From assembly GCF_023706045.1 (NCBI RefSeq), contig NZ_BQYL01000001.1:1674001-1738000 (forward strand): a stretch of 64,000 bases of DNA, written 5' to 3'. Below are positions 1 through 8,117 of the stretch, piece after piece. The notes beneath the pieces are model-generated. The model was not told the DNA's origin and made no database searches. It saw only the letters and a program-made list of their open reading frames with translations. The position numbers were made by a program, and so were the translations under genes. The DNA comes from Kangiella sp. TOML190. GTDB taxonomy: Bacteria > Pseudomonadota > Gammaproteobacteria > Enterobacterales > Kangiellaceae. Every line of letters begins with the position of its first letter. Position 1 is the stretch's first letter.

Positions 1-13
1 GTAACAAAGTTTT

Positions 14-394
14 TCAGCCTAGGCCAAGGTGCTGCGAAATCCACCAGATATTACCCCATTGATCTCGAATACCGCCTGTCCGATCACCCCAAGGCTCATC
101 AGTGGCTTGCATCTCACATTGACCTCCGGCAGAAACGGCTTGAGCTATCGATGTATCCGCATCTTCAACATACAAATAAATAGAAGTGGTCATAGCAGGG
201 TAGTCATCCGTTACGTCGCTAATAAAAAGCCGAGCTTCATTGATAGATAAGCAAGCATTGGTTACTCGCTCTCCACGCATAGTTCGGCTCAGTTCTTCGG
301 CATTAAAGGCAGCTTTTAAGAAATCAACATATTCACTGGCTTTATCCACGAATAAATAAGGTGTTATGGCGCCAAAGCCATCAGGCATTTTCAT
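14..394 (-). CDS. VOC family (PhnB/glyoxalase-like) protein
   Basis: The 126-residue product is a single vicinal-oxygen-chelate domain of the PhnB/glyoxalase subfamily. It opens with the typical beta strand and helix (YLFVDKASEYVDFLKAAF) and ends with the subfamily signature PWGDR..GGIRDQWGN followed by WWISQH. Such proteins bind a metal or a small ligand, and many are unassigned enzymes or antibiotic-binding proteins, so the substrate cannot be told here. The ATG is preceded by AAGGAG with a 6-base spacer. It is cytosolic, with no signal peptide, and is the last gene read leftward before the window edge. Confidence 0.85.
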   Translation of the reverse strand: MKMPDGFGAITPYLFVDKASEYVDFLKAAFNAEELSRTMRGERVTNACLSINEARLFISDVTDDYPAMTTSIYLYVEDADTSIAQAVSAGGQCEMQATDEPWGDRTGGIRDQWGNIWWISQHLGLG

Positions 395-529
395 AAGTAT
401 CTCCTTTCAAAATAACTATACAAGAATTAAGACGTAGGAGTTACGCGAACTTCGACAGCATAAAATTAAGTACCTCATATATCAATGGTACTATTTCTTG
501 CTGCTTCTTTTTGCGCGAAATCATGGCGT

Positions 530-1687
530 TTATTTTACTTTGGTATAAACCTCATTGTATTCACCAATCTCAAGACTGTATCCTGCGCCGCCTGAAACCG
601 TAAATCCTAGTAGCTCGGGCTGTCCATTTTCTGGCGTAAAATAGCTATACCAGACCCCCACACCAACGCCAAAGTCTGCATTAGTTTCAACGACTAAACC
701 TTGCGAGTACCCGGTCTCAAAACGGTTCCCCCATATACCTACCGTAATACTTCCATCAATACCTGCAGACACCCCCTTGGTAAAACTATGGGCACCGTAT
801 TTAACTAACTCTTCTGGTAGAATATTCACGGCTAAACCAAACTCAAATTGTGTACCTATACCTAAAGAAGCATCGCCACCAAAACCAATAGAGACTGATA
901 CTTGGCCTGCTTCTCTGGCAGTATCGATTAGATCATTATACTCGTCAAACTCTTGTAAAATCGCTACCGCTTCGGCTAATTGCTTTTTCTTGATTTTTTT
1001 CTTGAGTTCTCGAACCTTTTCTTTAGTGGCTTCATCTTGCTGACTTAAGCGTATTACTAAATTCACAATTCCTGCTAATATTTCTGCGGCTTCATCAGCC
1101 CCTGCAGCATTAGCCGCAAAGGTGGTTATATCAAACGGCTCAGAGCACAGCTTTCTCGATTTTAAGCCGAGCCAATTGCCAAACCGATTAAGTAAGTTGT
1201 TAGGAGGTTGTTTTGCTAAAACCAAGCCTGGGTCACAGTAATGCTCCTTGGGTACTTTGCAGTGACCGCTATCAATCCCCGCAACATGTTGTCGCTTAGT
1301 AGCGGGTGGGCAGGATTTACATTTTCTTTTATGTTTAAACTGACCTGAAGGACAGCCAAATGCATCTTTTTGGAAAGACGCAGCCGTATACTCCTTTTTA
1401 AAAAGTCCTCTTTTTTGACAGGCTTGGGGGTGAGTCATTTTACGACCAAGGCTAGCTCTTTTGTATCCTGACGGACAGGTATAACAGTTGCCACCGGATA
1501 AGTAGCTTTGTTTGCCAGGGCAACCTTTTTCAGGATTACCATGAACCGTGGCATCTATTTTCTTGCAAATTTCTTGTCCATATCCACCTTTGTCGGGGCA
1601 GTATCCCTGCTCAGCAGATAGGCTCTGCGGGCTGTATAAAAAAGTCAATAACAATAATGGCCATATTGGCATTAAGAATATTTTCAC
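530..1687 (-). CDS. Secreted Cys-rich protein of unknown function
   Basis: The gene is not recognised. The 385-residue product starts at GTG behind AAGGAG (7-base spacer) and has a signal peptide of about 24 residues ending ..SLSA. The next 155 residues hold twelve cysteines in short CP/CxxC-type motifs (GNCYTCPSGYK, CKSCPPATK), resembling small EGF- or GCC2/GCC3-like modules. A charged helical stretch follows around residues 215-245 (RELKKKIKKKQLAEAV). The last 125 residues are rich in Gly and alternating hydrophobics (SIGFGGDASLGIGTQFEFGLAV), which suggests beta strands. It could be a surface or periplasmic beta-structured protein with a disulfide-rich head. It stands alone on the minus strand. 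Confidence 0.75.
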   Translation of the reverse strand: MKIFLMPIWPLLLLTFLYSPQSLSAEQGYCPDKGGYGQEICKKIDATVHGNPEKGCPGKQSYLSGGNCYTCPSGYKRASLGRKMTHPQACQKRGLFKKEYTAASFQKDAFGCPSGQFKHKRKCKSCPPATKRQHVAGIDSGHCKVPKEHYCDPGLVLAKQPPNNLLNRFGNWLGLKSRKLCSEPFDITTFAANAAGADEAAEILAGIVNLVIRLSQQDEATKEKVRELKKKIKKKQLAEAVAILQEFDEYNDLIDTAREAGQVSVSIGFGGDASLGIGTQFEFGLAVNILPEELVKYGAHSFTKGVSAGIDGSITVGIWGNRFETGYSQGLVVETNADFGVGVGVWYSYFTPENGQPELLGFTVSGGAGYSLEIGEYNEVYTKVK

Positions 1688-1765
1688 GCAGAAACTCCTT
1701 GTTTAGCGTTTAAGTCAGTATAGAGTGCCAATATGTAAACTTTAGTGAACGACTAGACAATTTAA

Positions 1766-2251
1766 TCAGAGAAATTTCTGCCAATAGCCGACATCAATCC
1801 AGCGTTCAAACTTAAATCCGACTTGCTTAAAATGAGCCACTTTTTGCATACCCATGTTTTCGTGCAAAGCTATGCTGGTAGGATTGGGCAAAGAAATGCC
1901 AGCTATGACCGCATGATAATTAAGAGATTCTAACTCCTCGAACAATTGCTGATAGAGTCGGGTGCCATAGCCTTTACCGGTAACATTCGGCGCTAAATAA
2001 ACCGTCGCTTCAACTGAAAAACGATAGGCGCAACGACCTTTCCATTTGCTGGCGTAAGCATAACCGACAATTTTATTCTCTTCTTCAATTACGAGGTAAG
2101 GCAGTTGTTGAGTAAGAGTCTCTTCTATCCGGTTAGCCATGTCTTGACTGGGAACTGGCTTGGTTTCAAAGGTGATAATACTAGTTTTAATATAATGATT
2201 ATAAATTTTGGCAATGGTTTGCGCATCAGTTACGCTGGCAGTTCGTATCAT
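1766..2251 (-). CDS. GNAT family N-acetyltransferase (phosphinothricin acetyltransferase-like)
   Basis: The 161-residue product matches the Pat/YwnH-like branch of the GNAT superfamily in length and motifs. The start RTASVTDAQTIAKIYNHYI is the usual first strand and helix. The acetyl-CoA pyrophosphate loop appears as TGKGYGTRLYQQL, and the C-terminal IALHENMGM is the typical SxxLHE(K)xGF motif. Family members acetylate amino-acid-like amines such as phosphinothricin or methionine sulfoximine; the substrate here is unknown. It follows the retropepsin-like gene after 35 bases, so it may be the last gene of that leftward operon. Confidence 0.88.
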   Translation of the reverse strand: MIRTASVTDAQTIAKIYNHYIKTSIITFETKPVPSQDMANRIEETLTQQLPYLVIEEENKIVGYAYASKWKGRCAYRFSVEATVYLAPNVTGKGYGTRLYQQLFEELESLNYHAVIAGISLPNPTSIALHENMGMQKVAHFKQVGFKFERWIDVGYWQKFL

Positions 2252-2286
2252 AGTCAGTATTCTTTTGGCTCCAAAAACTTGACTTT

Positions 2287-3174
2287 TTATATGCCTTCTA
2301 CAACGATTGGTTCAAGCATCATTAACTTGTTTTTGCGATCAATCGATACTATGAAATTTTGCAAAACATTATAGCCAATAACATTTAACCTTTGTTTGTG
2401 GTCATTATCATTAAAAATTACTTTGTATTCTACGTCCTTAATTTTGTTATGCCCTATCAAAATATAATTTGCTTTATTATTTTTATAAGCTAATGAAGCT
2501 TTATGAATCCCTGATTTTTTTTCATGAAGATCCTTACTCTCTAGGGCTTCCATTAAAGTTGAGTTTTCAATAATTGAAGACTGGGACACAAGCATATCTC
2601 CAGCATTTCCAGTATCCACTAACATTTCAATTTCTGAGCCTTCTAATTGAATGGTTGTATATAATAAGCCTTTTCGCAATTTCAGCGGGACGCTTTTTTC
2701 TTTATTGAAATTAACAACATCATTGTCGGTAAACCGTATTAATTTATCTTTATAATTAATTTGCAGAACAGGTTTTTGGATAAAGTCCATTCCCAGAATC
2801 AGATCAATATTTTTAAGTTTTGAATTTATTGCTAGTTGAAGCCATTTATAAGTATCTTGATTAAGTTCTATTTTGACTTTTTTAGTAAGGGGTAAAAGTC
2901 TTTTACCTACGGTTCCATAAATATTCATCATGTCAGAGGATTTTCTTAACTTTAACTTTTTTTGAGTTTTTTTGCTTATCGCACTGACATTGGCACCTGT
3001 GTCAATGATTGCTGTGATTGGCTTGTTTTTTATTAAAACTGTTATGGTTACATGGTTTTTTACTAGCTCGAAAGGTATCCAGCCATCTAAAGATTCTATT
3101 TGCGCTATTGCTCTATTTGAGAATAAAGAAACTATAATAATGAATGCTAATGAGGAAAAACTAAAGGATCGCAT
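2287..3174 (-). CDS. Retropepsin-like aspartic protease with two DTG motifs
   Basis: The 295-residue product has an N-terminal signal peptide or anchor (residues 1-24). It has two retropepsin-type active-site motifs: AIIDTGANVSAIS around residues 56-68 and MLVDTGNAGDMLVS around 184-197. Each is followed by strands, with ILGMDF after the first. Single-lobe bacterial retropepsins work as dimers; two DTG lobes in one chain suggest an intramolecular pair as in pepsins, which is inference. The start lies 2 bases after the DUF3565 gene, which lies 2 bases after a DUF6090 gene, so the three form a tight operon. The coding sequence looks AT-richer than its neighbours. Substrate unknown; the likely location is periplasmic. 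Confidence 0.8.
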   Translation of the reverse strand: MRSFSFSSLAFIIIVSLFSNRAIAQIESLDGWIPFELVKNHVTITVLIKNKPITAIIDTGANVSAISKKTQKKLKLRKSSDMMNIYGTVGKRLLPLTKKVKIELNQDTYKWLQLAINSKLKNIDLILGMDFIQKPVLQINYKDKLIRFTDNDVVNFNKEKSVPLKLRKGLLYTTIQLEGSEIEMLVDTGNAGDMLVSQSSIIENSTLMEALESKDLHEKKSGIHKASLAYKNNKANYILIGHNKIKDVEYKVIFNDNDHKQRLNVIGYNVLQNFIVSIDRKNKLMMLEPIVVEGI

Positions 3175-3176
3175 AG

Positions 3177-3383
3177 TTAATTAATACCGTTGCTTGATTT
3201 TTCTTCGCATTTTACACAATTTAACTCAGAACCCAACATTGTTTTACGACCTTCAAGTGTTTCCACCCAAGGCCGATTAAAAAAGGGCGGCTTATGGCGA
3301 ACGTGCTGGAAATGACCGCATTCTAATTCGGCCACCCAATCATCTTCTTGGTCTTTATGGTAGCCGCAAATAGCTTGTTTCAT
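3177..3383 (-). CDS. DUF3565 domain protein
   Basis: This short 68-residue protein carries the DUF3565 pattern. It begins AICGYHKDQEDDWVAELECGHFQHVRH, continues with PFFNRPWV and ends with a CVKC pair. The conserved Cys and His residues (C in ECGH, the following H, and CxxC) suggest a metal site. Members are common in gammaproteobacteria and have no known role. It is the middle gene of a three-gene minus-strand operon, with 2-base gaps on both sides. Confidence 0.8.
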   Translation of the reverse strand: MKQAICGYHKDQEDDWVAELECGHFQHVRHKPPFFNRPWVETLEGRKTMLGSELNCVKCEEKSSNGIN

Positions 3384-3385
3384 AC

Positions 3386-4129
3386 TTACTGGTTATTTTT
3401 TCTTTGTGGAGTATAGCCTAATACTTCCACCACCGCTTTTTGCAACTGGCGAATATCGTCTTGATCATTTTTTGCATTCCTACGTTGAATTTGAAACATG
3501 GCTCTCATTTGAGATAAGCGATTGATAAATTCTTGGTTATTTGCCAATGTATCGAAATCATACTGAATCTTAGTAATGCCTTTAGGCTTAAAGTCAGATT
3601 CGATAAATTGCCAATGACTACTGACCTCACTGAGATGTTTTCTTCTGTTTTCCTTCATGTGTAAAGCATGTTCTTTGGTGGTGCTTAGTCGTTGTTCCAC
3701 TAACCCGATCAGTTCTCTTAGTTCAATATCGCTAATTATTGCCATTCTGCCCGAAGACTTTAATTCTTGGACAGCTAATGATTCGCGAGTATGGATAGGA
3801 GAGTAACCAAAGAAAGCTAAACCTCGTTCGAAAATGGCTTTATCTTGGGGTCGTAAAACACCGCTTCTGAAAGAATTTAGTACCACGACTTGCGAAGCCT
3901 TTTGATCCTCAGACCACTCTAATCCATCTTCTATATCAGTAATTAAGCGCTCGGTATCGAAATATATTCGCTCTAAATATTGTTGTTCCAAAACACGCTC
4001 AGCAAGCTCTTCATTCCAATTAGCGACTTGAATACCAATGAAAACACCAACCACCACGATGATAAAGTCTATAAAAACTGCAAACCAGTTTTGGTCTTTG
4101 ACATGTTGGGTAATTCTTCTTAGTAGCAT
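3386..4129 (-). CDS. DUF6090 family membrane-anchored protein (copy 1)
   Basis: The 247-residue product starts with the DUF6090 hallmark: a basic cytosolic stretch (MLLRRITQHVKDQNWF) and one transmembrane helix (FIIVVVGVFIGIQVANWNE). About 200 mostly helical residues follow (LEQQYLERIYFDTERLITDIEDG). No enzymatic motif is visible. The first 40 residues are nearly identical to those of two other genes in this window (6142-6912 and 6915-7664), while the rest diverges strongly. It leads the operon with DUF3565 and the retropepsin-like gene. The family's function is unknown; a single-pass membrane protein with a coiled soluble domain is a fair description. Confidence 0.85.
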   Translation of the reverse strand: MLLRRITQHVKDQNWFAVFIDFIIVVVGVFIGIQVANWNEELAERVLEQQYLERIYFDTERLITDIEDGLEWSEDQKASQVVVLNSFRSGVLRPQDKAIFERGLAFFGYSPIHTRESLAVQELKSSGRMAIISDIELRELIGLVEQRLSTTKEHALHMKENRRKHLSEVSSHWQFIESDFKPKGITKIQYDFDTLANNQEFINRLSQMRAMFQIQRRNAKNDQDDIRQLQKAVVEVLGYTPQRKNNQ

Positions 4130-4167
4130 ATCGGATCCTTGTTAATGCTAGTAAGATACTAGCAGCT

Positions 4168-6000
4168 TCATAAACCCTCAACAAACCGTTGGAATACTTG
4201 CTTATGGCGCTCTAAGTCTAAATCGCCCGATACTGCCACGCGAGCGATATAGTCTTTATCTGCTTCTTTGGTGGTGCCTTGAGTTGAGGTCGCTGGGATG
4301 GTCCAGTAACAACCTTTGAGTTGGCCATAACTAACGCAGTATTTACTCTCTTCAGGGATCTCGGTAATCATCATATTAATCAACTTGAGGTTTAACGCTC
4401 GTTTGTATTCTTCGCGCTCTGCATGCGTATCGCCTTTAGTGGGCAAGTCCAAAGAAAATACCGAAGGGGTAAATCCTTGGCTAGCTAACTCTTCGGAAAC
4501 AAAATTAATTTTTGCATCAGGCAGCTTCTCTTGAATAAAATTAACAAACTCGCGAGTATTTTTATAAGCGTCTGCAATGCGCTGATTCATGGATGGCATT
4601 TGCTCAGCGAGTAGTTCCATCTGCAAAGGTGTCGCTTGGTTATCGCAAAGTTGCAGGTGCAAACCAATCTTTGCCATTAAATGCGCGGCCTTCTTATTGG
4701 CAACGCAATAACCGGCAGTACATTTGCCACCGCTTGGGAACTTTGAACCGCTGATATAAGCGATCGTTTGAACCCCTGCCAAAATATCATTATCCCTTAA
4801 GAAATGAACATTGGGGCAGAAGGTTTGGTCTAGGATAAACACAGGAGCGGTTGCCAAGTTGCCATTCGGTGTTAGCCGCTCTTGAGTTAATGCCGCTTTT
4901 AGCTTTTCGAGATCAGGCACTTCTACTCGAGGATTGGTCGGAATTTCTGCAATGATAAGCGGCACTGCGTCCAGCGCTGCAACTTGAGCTAAAACCCGCT
5001 CAACTCCTTGCGCCATGTCATTACCGCCATCAACTGGCAAATCCATCACTTCTACATTGTCCGAGCAAGCAGCGACCCGTCTGGCTTGATCGTTAGTTCC
5101 ACCATAGCAATTTGGCGGGACTATCACCTTGATGGCTTTGAGCGGATGCGCTTGTTGAGCATCATCAATCAAGCCCATCATAATGGCGTATTGAATCGAT
5201 AAACCGCTGGATGCTACTAGCGCATTGGTATCCAGCTCAACAATATCCTTAATGGTCGAAATAACCGAAGCTTGATTAGCGCTAACGTCATATTCATGAG
5301 TAGAGTAGGGCAGACCGACTAGGTTATGCAATACCTGATTACAGTCAGCCGGTGTCATGGCAATGGATTCGCGACGACGCACATGCTGGATTTCAGCGAC
5401 ATAGTCTTGCGCACTTGGATCCAGTGCTAAAAGAATACTTCCCAAGTCACCATGGGTATTGATGATAAAATCAACTCCACTGACAAGGTTAAACTCGCCA
5501 ATATGGTCTTTATCATCAATCAATACGGTTGAGCCATTAAACGCTGGGAGATCGTCAAGGCTAGCGACTTGCTGTAATTCAAAGTTATAGCCATAAACCT
5601 TGCGCACCAGAGCCGCGTCAAAATGCTCCAGTAATGAATCTCTATAGCAAATTCGAGTCTTGATATTAGCAAGTAAGTTTTTTCGGAGAATGGCTAGAAT
5701 TGGCATGGTTTGCGAAGCAAAGCTAATCACATTAGCTGCTGGCAGCGAATTTTTCTTGGCAATGATCCATTCGAGCACCGAAGACAGTGGATGCCCTAAA
5801 CGAATATAGTCATAAGCAGTGGGCAAATTCCCTAGTTCAGATTCGCTGGCAGTTCCCTTGGTGTACAGAGCTTCAAGTTGCTCTAAAAACTCAGATTTCG
5901 CCAGTTCTTCGTTGTAAATATCGAGTCTATGGGTGGTTAATCGGAGCCAATCATTAGGCTGGTTTTTAAGCACTTCTTTAATAAAATCAATCATTTGCAA
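4168..6000 (-). CDS. Long PLP-dependent Cys/Met-metabolism family enzyme
   Basis: The 610-residue protein has a recognisable fold-type I core of the cystathionine gamma-synthase/lyase family. It has a substrate/PLP-binding region (VASSGLSIQYAIMMG, residue about 262 on), VPPNCYGGTNDQARR near 295, a cofactor-ring Asp in FILDQTFCPN near 391, and the probable Schiff-base Lys420 in AYISGSKFPSGGK. Ordinary bacterial CGS or CBL enzymes are about 390 residues; the N-terminal 240 residues are extra. Similar long forms occur in fungi and some bacteria. The reaction is probably a C-S lyase or gamma-replacement, but the substrate cannot be set. It stands between DUF6090 genes, with 38 bases separating it from the downstream one. 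Confidence 0.75.
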   Translation of the reverse strand: MQMIDFIKEVLKNQPNDWLRLTTHRLDIYNEELAKSEFLEQLEALYTKGTASESELGNLPTAYDYIRLGHPLSSVLEWIIAKKNSLPAANVISFASQTMPILAILRKNLLANIKTRICYRDSLLEHFDAALVRKVYGYNFELQQVASLDDLPAFNGSTVLIDDKDHIGEFNLVSGVDFIINTHGDLGSILLALDPSAQDYVAEIQHVRRRESIAMTPADCNQVLHNLVGLPYSTHEYDVSANQASVISTIKDIVELDTNALVASSGLSIQYAIMMGLIDDAQQAHPLKAIKVIVPPNCYGGTNDQARRVAACSDNVEVMDLPVDGGNDMAQGVERVLAQVAALDAVPLIIAEIPTNPRVEVPDLEKLKAALTQERLTPNGNLATAPVFILDQTFCPNVHFLRDNDILAGVQTIAYISGSKFPSGGKCTAGYCVANKKAAHLMAKIGLHLQLCDNQATPLQMELLAEQMPSMNQRIADAYKNTREFVNFIQEKLPDAKINFVSEELASQGFTPSVFSLDLPTKGDTHAEREEYKRALNLKLINMMITEIPEESKYCVSYGQLKGCYWTIPATSTQGTTKEADKDYIARVAVSGDLDLERHKQVFQRFVEGL

Positions 6001-6141
6001 CTTCTATAATTCGTTGGCAGTTTCGCTAGCGGAATAGGCTGTAATATACAGCAACTATTAGAATATTTGTATGAGTTCGGGACGTTTTCTTTTGTTGCAA
6101 AGCTATTGGTTATCAACTTTACTGTTCCACCTTATTAATTG

Positions 6142-6912
6142 TCATGAATTTTTTCTTATTGATTCCATCAGCTGTTCCGCTTGATTTAAGAAAAGCTTGA
6201 GATTAAAAACTTTTGTGTCATTAATGGCTATTTGCAGACGCAAACTGGACAGCAAGTTTGGTAGTTTTCTCATTTGCTCAGTGGCATGTTTTATTTCCTC
6301 TTGTGTATGAGGAATATCACAGGTTTCAGGTAAGGTTGCAGAAAAGTTATTTGTAGTACTTATCAATTGGTCCCCACAAAGATTTTTAATTGAATCTTGT
6401 ATTGTAACTGGCATATGGCTACGGACTAGTTCACGATACGGAGCTCTTGCTGTAAGAAATTCGTTAGTTGCAAAATCTACCGAGTAGTAGCCAAAAATCA
6501 ATGATTTTAACTTTTCGTCTTGGATCAAGTTTATATCTCCGGTACTTAGCATCTCGTTATAAGTAGCTCTGTTACTCCAGACACCATTAATTTGTGTTGC
6601 CTGATAAATTGCTATCACCAACTGTTCATCATCAATAGCTTGTTTATTGTTTAACCTATTTACCGCTGTCATTGCATACTGTCGAACAACTGTAAGATAA
6701 TCTAATTCTGCCTTAAAGACTTCGATATCATTGTTGAGATCATTATAAGTTCTTTTCAGTAATACTTTTGCTCGCTTCTCACCTGCTATTTGTTCATTCC
6801 AATTCGCCACTTGAATACCAATAAATACACCGACCACAACAATTACAAAATCAACAAATACCGCGAACCAGTTTTGGGCTTTAACGTGCTGAGTAACTCT
6901 TCTAAGCAACAT
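6142..6912 (-). CDS. DUF6090 family membrane-anchored protein (copy 2)
   Basis: This 256-residue paralogue of the gene at 3386-4129 has the same basic start and single transmembrane helix (FVIVVVGVFIGIQVANWNEQ). The C-terminal part is different and helical, with two cysteines (LCGDQ, ETCDIP) absent from copy 1. It lies 2 bases downstream of copy 3 on the minus strand, so the two are surely cotranscribed. The N-terminal codons differ from the other copies mainly at synonymous sites, which points to an old duplication with selection on the membrane segment. Function unknown. Confidence 0.85.
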   Translation of the reverse strand: MLLRRVTQHVKAQNWFAVFVDFVIVVVGVFIGIQVANWNEQIAGEKRAKVLLKRTYNDLNNDIEVFKAELDYLTVVRQYAMTAVNRLNNKQAIDDEQLVIAIYQATQINGVWSNRATYNEMLSTGDINLIQDEKLKSLIFGYYSVDFATNEFLTARAPYRELVRSHMPVTIQDSIKNLCGDQLISTTNNFSATLPETCDIPHTQEEIKHATEQMRKLPNLLSSLRLQIAINDTKVFNLKLFLNQAEQLMESIRKNS

Positions 6913-6914
6913 AG

Positions 6915-7664
6915 TTATTGTTCTCCAATTTCAGATTTTAATACTTCTTGAAACTCTATGGTCTCGGCTTTAAATCGCTTTAGACGCATATTAATTGAGG
7001 TGAAAAAACCAATGGTATTAATGAACCTGTTTCTAAAAGAAGCATCTTTGCAGACAATTTCGAAAGGTTGAGCTAATTTGAAGCCCCAGCCTTCAAAATC
7101 TGATGTATCGCCTTTATAGATTGGATTGCCAGAGAAATAAGCGCTAACAGAAGAATGATAATTAACATGATAAGCCCATAGATTATTGTAGTGACTAGTT
7201 AGTTGCTCATGCTCCTCAGCTATTCGTGCAGAGTAATGACTTAAAGAATCTTGGAACGATAGAGAAAGAAGAGGGCGGTAACGATCTTGCCGTCCAAGCT
7301 GATCTAATACCTCGGTTACGAAATTAGGAAGTACATCTTCAACAAATTGAAACATTAAACTCTCTAAAGCGGCTTGATTTTCAGGTGAGTAATCGCAAGC
7401 ATTCAATGCTTCTCGGCCTATTTCCATATTCTTACTACTGGCTTGGTAGTGATTTAATATTAAATTTATATTGGATATGTTTTGAGAAACTTCTTTATCT
7501 AGACGCTCTAATGAAATAATCAATTGCTTTTTATTGGTTTGAGTTTCATTCCAGTTCGCGACCTGAATACCGATAAAAACACCTACCACTACAATAAAGA
7601 AGTCGATAAAAACCGCAAACCAGTTTTGGTCTTTAACGTGTTTAGTGATTCTCCTTAGAAGCAT
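6915..7664 (-). CDS. DUF6090 family membrane-anchored protein (copy 3)
   Basis: The 249-residue product again begins with the family's basic segment and one membrane helix (FFIVVVGVFIGIQVANWNE). A helical region follows (SLERLDKEVSQNISNINLILNHYQ) and then a domain unlike those of the other two copies. It is the first gene of a two-gene operon with copy 2. Three paralogues within 4.3 kb that share only the membrane anchor suggest anchored variants of one system or recombined tails. There is no catalytic motif. Function unknown. Confidence 0.85.
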   Translation of the reverse strand: MLLRRITKHVKDQNWFAVFIDFFIVVVGVFIGIQVANWNETQTNKKQLIISLERLDKEVSQNISNINLILNHYQASSKNMEIGREALNACDYSPENQAALESLMFQFVEDVLPNFVTEVLDQLGRQDRYRPLLSLSFQDSLSHYSARIAEEHEQLTSHYNNLWAYHVNYHSSVSAYFSGNPIYKGDTSDFEGWGFKLAQPFEIVCKDASFRNRFINTIGFFTSINMRLKRFKAETIEFQEVLKSEIGEQ

Positions 7665-7806
7665 GTATAAGTCCTTATACAGTGGGGTCTTTAAATTTGT
7701 GATTATTCATTGATATTGAGCATTTAAATCATCGCTATCGTCTATGGACTGCTATCCTGCATCATTTTACACGTTTTGAATTAATTAACCATGATCGTTT
7801 TAAAGC

Positions 7807-7989
7807 TTGTATTTTATTTCGATTTTACTGGCAGCAATGAACGGAATCTTGTTTAGACATCCTTTTATGGGCTTCATAATTGGAAACTATATAAATATGG
7901 TTTTAGTGCAACACTTATTTAAGTGGCTGGTGTGGTTGGCCGTGTCCATAGTAGTAGTTTACAGGTATGAAACACTCAAAAAACATTAA
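7807..7989 (+). CDS. Possible small membrane protein
   Basis: This is a 60-codon open frame from a TTG, or 50 codons from the ATG at 7838. It would encode one or two hydrophobic segments (FIIGNYINMVLVQHLF, WLVWLAVSIVVVY). No ribosome-binding site precedes either start. It lies in the 453-base gap between the divergent DUF6090 operon and the serine hydrolase, where nothing else is visible apart from AT-rich promoter-like DNA. It may be a chance frame. Confidence 0.22.
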   Translation: MYFISILLAAMNGILFRHPFMGFIIGNYINMVLVQHLFKWLVWLAVSIVVVYRYETLKKH

Positions 7990-8117
7990 GTACTTCGCGC
8001 TAGATAAAATCCATAGTCGATACTAAAAAAATATATAATTTTTTTGCGGATTAACCCATGATTAACCAAGGCAATAATAAGATTAAGCGACTGTTAATTT
8101 TTACTAGGACTAATACT

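Noticed and set aside
7807-7989. Confident small membrane protein gene
   Set aside because: No ribosome site, TTG start and a hydrophobic AT-rich frame that could be chance; kept only as a low-confidence feature.
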